Positions 1 through 3,694 of a DNA stretch of 5,728 nucleotides are shown here, piece after piece (the stretch's first letter is position 1; every line of letters begins with the position of its first letter). The stretch spans positions 1-5,728 of the forward strand of contig JAFRLP010000316.1 in the NCBI GenBank assembly GCA_017431185.1, in the 5' to 3' direction. This DNA comes from Victivallales bacterium. Its GTDB lineage: Bacteria; Verrucomicrobiota; Lentisphaeria; Oligosphaerales; Oligosphaeraceae. Made by a program: the position numbers and the translations under genes. The notes below the pieces were generated by a model, which did not search any database, was not told the DNA's origin, and worked only from the letters and a program-made list of their open reading frames with translations.

Positions 1-66
1 AACTTCGACTCCGGCAAGGGTCGCATCGATGGCTGGCAGGAGGGAACGCTGGCCTCCGGAAAGTGA
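1..66 (+). CDS. 3' end of an AAA-ATPase-like / PD-(D/E)XK family protein (partial, tandem paralogue)
   Basis: Only the last 21 codons and a TGA stop (64-66) lie in the window; they read NFDSGKGRIDGWQEGTLASGK. The complete gene downstream ends NFDSSKGRIDGWQEGTLASVK, and the two 66-base stretches (1-66 and 2252-2317) agree at 59 positions. This is therefore the end of a second member of the same family. In this family the stretch follows the PD-(D/E)XK nuclease-fold domain. Some differences are silent third-position changes (such as GGT/GGG and GAT/GAC) and two are paired changes that alter a residue, which indicates a fairly recent duplication or gene conversion. The rest of the gene, including its ATPase half, is outside the window, so I cannot say whether it is intact. 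Confidence 0.85.
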   Translation, partial: NFDSGKGRIDGWQEGTLASGK

Positions 67-120
67 CCATCGGGGTGGCGAAGGCCGCCGCGTCTTGCCG
101 CGTAACGCCAGTGCAACGGC

Positions 121-197
121 AATCCCTCACCGACTGGTACTGACCGCGCGGAGCGCGGCCAATACGGCATCTGGCAAATGTCAGTGGCTGAGGGATT
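121..197. repeat. Imperfect 16-bp inverted repeat enclosing a GC palindrome
   Basis: AATCCCTCACCGACTG (121-136) and CAGTGGCTGAGGGATT (182-197) are reverse complements at 14 of 16 positions. The 45 bases between them contain the first GC palindrome (142-160). As RNA or a cruciform this would be a long stem capped by a smaller hairpin. It lies 55 bases after the stop codon of the upstream gene, so it could act as a 3'-end structure for that transcript. There is no T run after it, so I do not call it an intrinsic terminator. Confidence 0.6.
142..160. repeat. GC palindrome, copy 1
   Basis: GACCGCGC-GGA-GCGCGGCC is the core palindrome with one stem mismatch (A at 143). It is followed by AA, so its GGCCAA edge is on the right. 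That orientation is opposite to copy 2, whose TTGGCC edge is on the left. See the composite element at 537-685 for the best-developed pair. Confidence 0.7.
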
Positions 198-214
198 ACG
201 TGCAACGTCGCATT

Positions 215-233
215 GGCCGCGCGGAGCGCGGCC
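215..233. repeat. GC palindrome, copy 2
   Basis: GGCCGCGCGGAGCGCGGCC is a perfect 8-bp stem with a GGA loop. It is preceded by TT and followed by TGCC, then by ATGCCCGACAC at 238-248. The same flank, with one change, follows copy 4 when that copy is read on the minus strand, so the repeat unit is longer than the palindrome itself. Confidence 0.8.
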
Positions 234-311
234 TGCCATGCCCGACACTCCTTCATGAGGCCGATAGCCATACTTGGCATGCTGGCTGGTATTCAGAACC
301 CCAGGCTACTT

Positions 312-343
312 CAGCCCGCGAGGTCTAAAAGCTTCGCGGGCTG
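312..343. repeat. Perfect 10-bp hairpin
   Basis: CAGCCCGCGA (312-321) and TCGCGGGCTG (334-343) are exact reverse complements separated by 12 bases. The stem is GC-rich and stable, but it is followed by GTTGAGG rather than a T run, so it is not a classical terminator. It differs in sequence from the four GC palindromes nearby. Its role is unknown; it may be an RNA 3'-end stabiliser or a protein-binding dyad. Confidence 0.65.
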
Positions 344-449
344 GTTGAGGACTCACGCTTGGCACGTCATGCTCCTGTGGCCAATCTGAGGCTATGCGCA
401 TCAAAAACAGGTAAGGGTACTGAACAGTTGCGTCGGCTGTTTGATTGCC

Positions 450-478
450 CGTGAATTTCGGGAAATCACGTTTTTTTT
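450..478 (+). terminator. Rho-independent terminator
   Basis: CGTGA (450-454) pairs with TCACG (466-470), then TTT (456-458) pairs with AAA (463-465), with one bulged A at 455 and a CGGG loop. Eight T follow directly (471-478). This is the textbook form for the plus strand. It lies about 385 bases after the stop of the upstream paralogue and 270 bases before the ATG of the next gene, so it could end a long 3' untranslated region, end a separate short transcript, or attenuate the downstream gene. A further hairpin (423-441, AACAGTTG-CGT-CGGCTGTT with two G-U pairs) sits just before it. Confidence 0.65.
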
Positions 479-554
479 GCATCATGGAGAGGAAAAGCCG
501 TTTTCCCATGCTAAATTAAGGGGTGCAGTCGGAGGTTGGCCGCGCGGAGCGCGG

Positions 555-660
555 CCTGCCAAACCAGCCCAAGGCGCCCGTGTCGGGCATTCGGCTGTAA
601 AATCAGGAGGATTGTCGTGTATCCCCTGCCAAACCAGTCCAAGGTGCCCGTGTCGGGTAT
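555..660. repeat. 36-bp direct repeat, two units with 70-bp offset
   Basis: Positions 555-590 and 625-660 are identical except at 568/638, 575/645 and 588/658, each of which is C in the first unit and T in the second. Each unit ends in a small hairpin, GCCCG-TGT-CGGGC (576-588) and GCCCG-TGT-CGGGT (646-658). The third change keeps a G-U pair in RNA. Part of this unit (ATGCCCGACAC) also occurs inverted at 238-248 next to palindrome copy 2. Confidence 0.8.
605..619 (+). promoter_or_regulatory. Strong Shine-Dalgarno and in-frame GTG, possible alternative start of the downstream gene
   Basis: AGGAGG at 605-610 is followed after six bases by GTG at 617-619. That GTG is exactly 44 codons upstream of, and in frame with, the ATG at 749, with no stop between. 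By sequence this is a better ribosome-binding site than the one before 749. The added residues (VYPLPNQSKVPVSGMAGRAP onward) are encoded by the direct repeat and palindrome copy 4 and do not look like a protein domain. It may be a true start, a leader, or chance. Confidence 0.4.
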
Positions 661-748
661 GGCAGGCCGCGCCCCGCGCGGCCAATTTTACTCGCAGCGG
701 TCTTGCAGACTCCAATTGCACAGGTGGAAAAAGAAGACGGTGGCGTCC

Positions 749-2317
749 ATGAAGGATTTGACGACAAGCATATATGATTTCGAGGACTTGATCCAGGGGA
801 ATTTCCTCTATGTTGACAAGACGGAGTACATCTGGCGGCTGCTCAGGCCAGCCAAGGGAATGTATTTCCTGTCGCGTCCGCGACGCTTCGGCAAGTCGCT
901 GCTTGTATCGACGCTGAAAGCCATCTTCGAGGGGAAGAAGGAGCTGTTCCAGGGGCTGGCAATCCACGACAAGCCCTACGGCTGGGGCGTCCACCCTGTC
1001 ATCCACCTGGACATGAACGGACGGGACTTCAGCACGGTGGAGAAGATGGAGGAGCGGCTCAAGCGCATCCTCCTGGAGCAGGCCGGCCACAATGGGGTCA
1101 AGTTGCAGGACGCGGCACCCGACACGATGTTCCACGAGCTCATCAGGGTCCTCTATGAGAGGAAAGGCGAGGTAGTCCTCCTTCTCGACGAGTATGACAA
1201 GCCGATTCTGGGCAACATCTCCAAGGAGAACTGCTCCGACTTCCTGGCGTCGCTCAAGGCGTTCTACTCCGTGATCAAGGAGAAGGCGAAAATGCTTCGC
1301 TTCGCCCTTGTGACAGGCGTGAGCAAGTTCTGCCACATGTCTCTCTTTTCTGACTTGAACAACCTCACGGACATCACATTGGCCTCCGACTACGCGGGGA
1401 TGCTGGGATTCACGGAGGAGGAGGTGCGGCGTTATTTTGCAGACCGGATTCCCGCCGCCGCCAGCGCGAATGGCGTCTCGGAGAGCGAACTGATGGTGAA
1501 TCTTAGGGGGTGGTATGATGGCTACCGCTTCTCTGAGGCGGATATCCATGTCTGCAACCCCGTCTCCGTGACAAATTTTTTCCATAATAAATACAAGTTC
1601 TCCAACTACTGGGACAGCACGGGAACGCCGAGTTTCCTGCTGGGGCTGATGCGCAGGCAGTCGTACAGCCTTGAGGCCGCATTGAACGGGACGTATGACG
1701 AGAGCGTCTTCGCCGCCTACGAGCTTGACCGCCTGGACGTCACGGGGCTTCTCTGGCAGACTGGATACCTGACCATCAGGGAACTTGTGCCTGGACTGCG
1801 CAGGATGAAATACCGCCTTGGCTTCCCCGACTACGAGGTGGAGGACACGTTCATGACCCGCCTTCTGGAGCATTTCTGCGACATCCCCCAGGGGACGGGC
1901 GAGGACACCATCGAGGGATTCCAGAAGGCCATCGCAAACGATGACCTCGACGGCTTCATGACGATGCTCCAGTCCTTCCTGGCCAACATCCCATACGGTC
2001 TCCACCTGAAGCACGAGAAGTACTACCAGACGGTCTTCTTCATCTTCTTCCGTCTGCTGGGGCTGTTCATCGAGGCGGAGTCCTGCACGAACCAGGGGCG
2101 CATCGACGCCTACGTCCGCACGGAGAAGACGGTCTTCATCTTCGAGTTCAAGCTGGACAAAAGTCCCGACGAGGCGGTCGGGCAGATTCTCGACCGCCAC
2201 TACTACGAGAAGTTCCAGGGGGGCGGACTGCCCATCCGCCTGGTCGGCGTGAACTTCGACTCCTCCAAAGGGCGCATCGACGGCTGGCAGGAGGGAACGC
2301 TGGCCTCCGTCAAGTGA
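749..2317 (+). CDS. AAA-ATPase-like protein with C-terminal PD-(D/E)XK nuclease-fold domain
   Basis: From the ATG at 749 the product is 522 residues, the usual size for the family that joins an AAA-ATPase-like domain (PF09820 type) to a PD-(D/E)XK domain (PF08011/DUF1703 type). Residues 17-24 (GNFLYVDKT) are the hallmark N-terminus. A variant Walker A, RPRRFGKSLL, lies at 43-52. Walker B is VVLLLDEYDKP at 142-152, and a sensor-like ALVTGVSKF is at 186-194. The nuclease-fold motif is GRID at 450-453 (Asp453), then FEFK at 465-468 (Glu466, Lys468), with Gln479 in the following helix. All expected catalytic positions are present, so the protein looks functional. The biological role of the family is not settled; nucleic-acid processing is inferred from the folds. 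I chose ATG 749 because family homology begins there; its ribosome-binding site (GGTGG, 739-743) is weak. A GTG at 617 with a strong AGGAGG is in frame, and GTG 740 is a third option. A close paralogue ends at position 66. Confidence 0.9.
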   Translation: MKDLTTSIYDFEDLIQGNFLYVDKTEYIWRLLRPAKGMYFLSRPRRFGKSLLVSTLKAIFEGKKELFQGLAIHDKPYGWGVHPVIHLDMNGRDFSTVEKMEERLKRILLEQAGHNGVKLQDAAPDTMFHELIRVLYERKGEVVLLLDEYDKPILGNISKENCSDFLASLKAFYSVIKEKAKMLRFALVTGVSKFCHMSLFSDLNNLTDITLASDYAGMLGFTEEEVRRYFADRIPAAASANGVSESELMVNLRGWYDGYRFSEADIHVCNPVSVTNFFHNKYKFSNYWDSTGTPSFLLGLMRRQSYSLEAALNGTYDESVFAAYELDRLDVTGLLWQTGYLTIRELVPGLRRMKYRLGFPDYEVEDTFMTRLLEHFCDIPQGTGEDTIEGFQKAIANDDLDGFMTMLQSFLANIPYGLHLKHEKYYQTVFFIFFRLLGLFIEAESCTNQGRIDAYVRTEKTVFIFEFKLDKSPDEAVGQILDRHYYEKFQGGGLPIRLVGVNFDSSKGRIDGWQEGTLASVK

Positions 2318-2324
2318 CGACAGA

Positions 2325-2407
2325 GAACTGGTGCTGGCTCAAGGGTGGGGGGCCACAATTGTCGATGGTGTCCTGGACGAGACAGACTGTTCCTTAGTCA
2401 CCAGTTC
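2325..2407. repeat. 9-bp perfect inverted repeat, 65-bp spacer
   Basis: GAACTGGTG (2325-2333) is the exact reverse complement of CACCAGTTC (2399-2407). It begins eight bases after the stop of the ATPase-like gene. It could be the base of a long 3' stem or a remnant of an insertion, but no flanking target duplication is visible. A 9-bp match at this distance could also be chance. Confidence 0.35.
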
Positions 2408-2638
2408 CGCAGCGGCTGATGATGCGGCATCCAGCGAAAAAAGCCTCCAGTGCGTGGATGATGAGTTTAATGCCGCCTTGTTTACTGGAACGGCCTCCAA
2501 GCTCACTCTGGAAAGCTTTTTTTGCGGAATTTTGCTGTTGTCCTCTGGGCAAAACATCTTTTGCAGTATATTTTACCATGCATCGGTTTATTGGATGCTG
2601 ATGTTTGCCACTCTGTCTTTCGTGGAAGGCAGACAAAT

Positions 2639-2644
2639 GAAGGA
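2639..2644 (+). promoter_or_regulatory. Ribosome-binding site of the serine hydrolase gene, short spacing
   Basis: GAAGGA at 2639-2644 ends two bases before the ATG at 2647. The purine run is good but the spacing is shorter than usual. An in-frame TGA at 2638-2640 overlaps this site and rules out an earlier start, and the next plausible start (TTG at 2668) would remove seven residues. ATG 2647 therefore remains the best choice. Confidence 0.45.
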
Positions 2645-2646
2645 AA

Positions 2647-3675
2647 ATGTGCTCATTTCTGAAAGTTTTGCAAGACGGTGTGAATGGCGGCATCGTGCCT
2701 TGCGCCTGTGTCGCCGTGATACGACGCGGTGAATCGCCCAGGTTCTATTCGGCGGGCGAGGCAAACGGGCTGCCCGTCTCGCCACACTCTTTTTTTGATT
2801 TGGCCTCGCTGACCAAGGTGGTCTGCACGACCACGGTGGCAATGGTGCTGGCTGACCGCCATCTGCTGGATTTGGACGCCCCTGTTTCCGCCTGGCTGCC
2901 TGGCTTTGAGGAGGGGGTGCGCCGACTGGTCACGCCGCAGCTGCTTCTGGCGCACTGCGCCGGATTTCCCGCCGGAAAACCGTATCATCGTCTCTATCCT
3001 GACGTGAATCAGGCGCAGGCGCTGGCGCTGGTGCGCGAAACCCCGCTGGAGTACACCCCCCGCGCCGCCACGGTCTATTCTGACTTGGGGATGATTGTTC
3101 TGGGGCAAATCCTGGAGAAAATCGGGCAGGCCTCCCTGGCGCAACTGGCGGAGGAACTGGTCTTCGCCCCACTGCAAATGCACCATACCCGTTTTTGCCC
3201 TGATGCGACGCAAGGGCATTTTGTCCCCACCGAGGAAATCGCCGAGTCCTCAGGAACGTATTGGACGGGCGCCGTCCACGATGAGACCGCCCGTTGGCTG
3301 GGTGGCTGCGCTGGACATGCTGGTCTGTTTTCCACCGCCGAGGATTTGGCGCGTTTCGGGGATTTCCTGCTGGCTGGCGGCGCCCCGCTGGTCTCACCTG
3401 GAACCTTTGCGCAGTTCACGCGCCCCGCAGGTCTGGTGCCTGGCTCCACCCGTTGCCTCGGCTGGGATGCGCCTTCGCCTGAATTGTCCGCCGAGGTCGG
3501 TGCGTCTCCAGGCGCCTTCTGGCACACTGGCTTCACGGGAACCGCCTTATGGTGTGATCCAACCGCTGGCACGGTGATTGTCCTGCTGACCAACGCCGTC
3601 CACCCTCGCCGTTCCCGCAAGCAACAGGGTTATTTCCCCTGGCGGAACCGTCTGTTGCAGGCTGGAAACTCGTGA
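2647..3675 (+). CDS. Serine hydrolase, class C beta-lactamase / penicillin-binding fold
   Basis: The 342-residue product matches the beta-lactamase-fold serine hydrolases (PF00144 type). The nucleophile motif SLTK is at 54-57 (DLASLTKVV), with Ser54 as the expected acylated serine and Lys57 as the base. The second motif is YSD at 144-146, where classical class C enzymes have YxN. The third is HTG at 293-295, replacing KTG. The segment VHDETARWLGGCAGHAGLFS (210-229) is typical of the subgroup that includes Bacillus AmiE (YbbE), an N-acetylmuramoyl-L-alanine amidase, rather than of antibiotic-degrading enzymes. A peptidoglycan amidase, esterase or D-aminopeptidase activity is therefore more likely than resistance, but the substrate cannot be read from sequence. 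The N-terminus has no signal peptide, so the enzyme appears cytoplasmic. Several cysteines (for example 104, 221, 303) also fit a reducing compartment. The gene stands alone and converges with the next one at a distance of 19 bases. Confidence 0.88.
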   Translation: MCSFLKVLQDGVNGGIVPCACVAVIRRGESPRFYSAGEANGLPVSPHSFFDLASLTKVVCTTTVAMVLADRHLLDLDAPVSAWLPGFEEGVRRLVTPQLLLAHCAGFPAGKPYHRLYPDVNQAQALALVRETPLEYTPRAATVYSDLGMIVLGQILEKIGQASLAQLAEELVFAPLQMHHTRFCPDATQGHFVPTEEIAESSGTYWTGAVHDETARWLGGCAGHAGLFSTAEDLARFGDFLLAGGAPLVSPGTFAQFTRPAGLVPGSTRCLGWDAPSPELSAEVGASPGAFWHTGFTGTALWCDPTAGTVIVLLTNAVHPRRSRKQQGYFPWRNRLLQAGNS

Positions 3676-3694
3676 TGCGTTTCGATATGCCTTT

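Larger units (their letters stand above)
537..685. repeat. Composite repeat: two GC palindromes in inverted orientation (copies 3 and 4)
   Basis: Copy 3 is GGCCGCGC-GGA-GCGCGGCC at 538-556, flanked by T and TGCC. Copy 4 is GGCCGCGC-CCC-GCGCGGCC at 665-683, flanked by GGCA and AA. Over 24 bases, 537-560 is the reverse complement of 661-684 except at one loop position. The two palindromes thus bound a segment of about 150 bases that also contains the 36-bp direct repeat. The layout resembles a bacterial interspersed mosaic element made of REP-type palindromes, although I do not recognise this family. The right half overlaps a possible N-terminal extension of the downstream gene. Confidence 0.75.
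67..748. other. Repeat-rich intergenic region between the two paralogues
   Basis: This stretch of about 680 bases has no convincing gene. Open frames across it are short, shift between strands and consist largely of translated GC-rich palindromes (Arg/Ala/Pro-rich). It holds four copies of a GC palindrome, a 16-bp imperfect inverted repeat, a 10-bp perfect hairpin, a terminator-like hairpin with eight T, a 36-bp direct repeat and a strong Shine-Dalgarno/GTG pair; each is listed separately. I found no good sigma-70 promoter. TAAATT at 512-517 could be a -10 box but has no matching -35 box. Confidence 0.7.
2318..2646. other. Intergenic region, no convincing gene
   Basis: Three overlapping open frames cross this stretch, but none resembles a known protein or has a good ribosome-binding site with a coherent product. 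The longest plus-strand frame (2331-2732) runs out of frame into the hydrolase gene. A 9-bp perfect inverted repeat, GAACTGGTG (2325-2333) and CACCAGTTC (2399-2407), lies just after the ATPase gene. At 2498-2523 a weak hairpin (AAGCT/AGCTT) is followed by seven T and could be a poor terminator. Positions 2510-2600 are AT-rich compared with the surroundings and probably hold the hydrolase promoter; TATATT at 2567-2572 is the best -10-like box but lacks a well-spaced -35. Confidence 0.5.

Noticed and set aside
29..328. A 99-codon open frame starting inside the upstream gene tail
   Set aside because: It starts out of frame within the paralogue's last codons, translates two GC palindromes into Arg/Ala-rich sequence, and has no ribosome-binding site.
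555..660. Two 36-base repeats with a 34-base spacer, superficially CRISPR-like
   Set aside because: There are only two units, they differ at three positions, they sit inside a larger inverted-repeat element, the spacer contains a ribosome-binding site, and no cas gene is present.
441..752. A 103-codon plus-strand open frame over the terminator and repeats
   Set aside because: It crosses the terminator hairpin and both palindromes, so its composition reflects the repeats, and it shows no domain.
482..2200. A 572-codon open frame on the minus strand, opposite the ATPase-like gene
   Set aside because: It is a complementary-strand shadow caused by the GC-rich codon pattern of the plus-strand gene, whose motifs are unmistakable. 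The minus-strand product is rich in Val, Leu, Arg, Glu and His without a recognisable domain, and it runs out through the palindrome repeats.
2567..2572. TATATT as a -10 box for the hydrolase promoter
   Set aside because: No acceptable -35 hexamer lies 16-18 bases upstream, so I mention it only within the intergenic entry and do not call a promoter.
2331..2732. A 133-codon plus-strand open frame between the ATPase and hydrolase genes
   Set aside because: It overlaps the hydrolase start by 86 bases in another frame, has no ribosome-binding site and resembles no known protein. The two competing frames on the other strand are equally unconvincing. A decayed gene cannot be excluded.
3075..3620. 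A 181-codon minus-strand open frame opposite the hydrolase gene
   Set aside because: It is a shadow of the hydrolase, which has all three catalytic motifs in the plus-strand frame.
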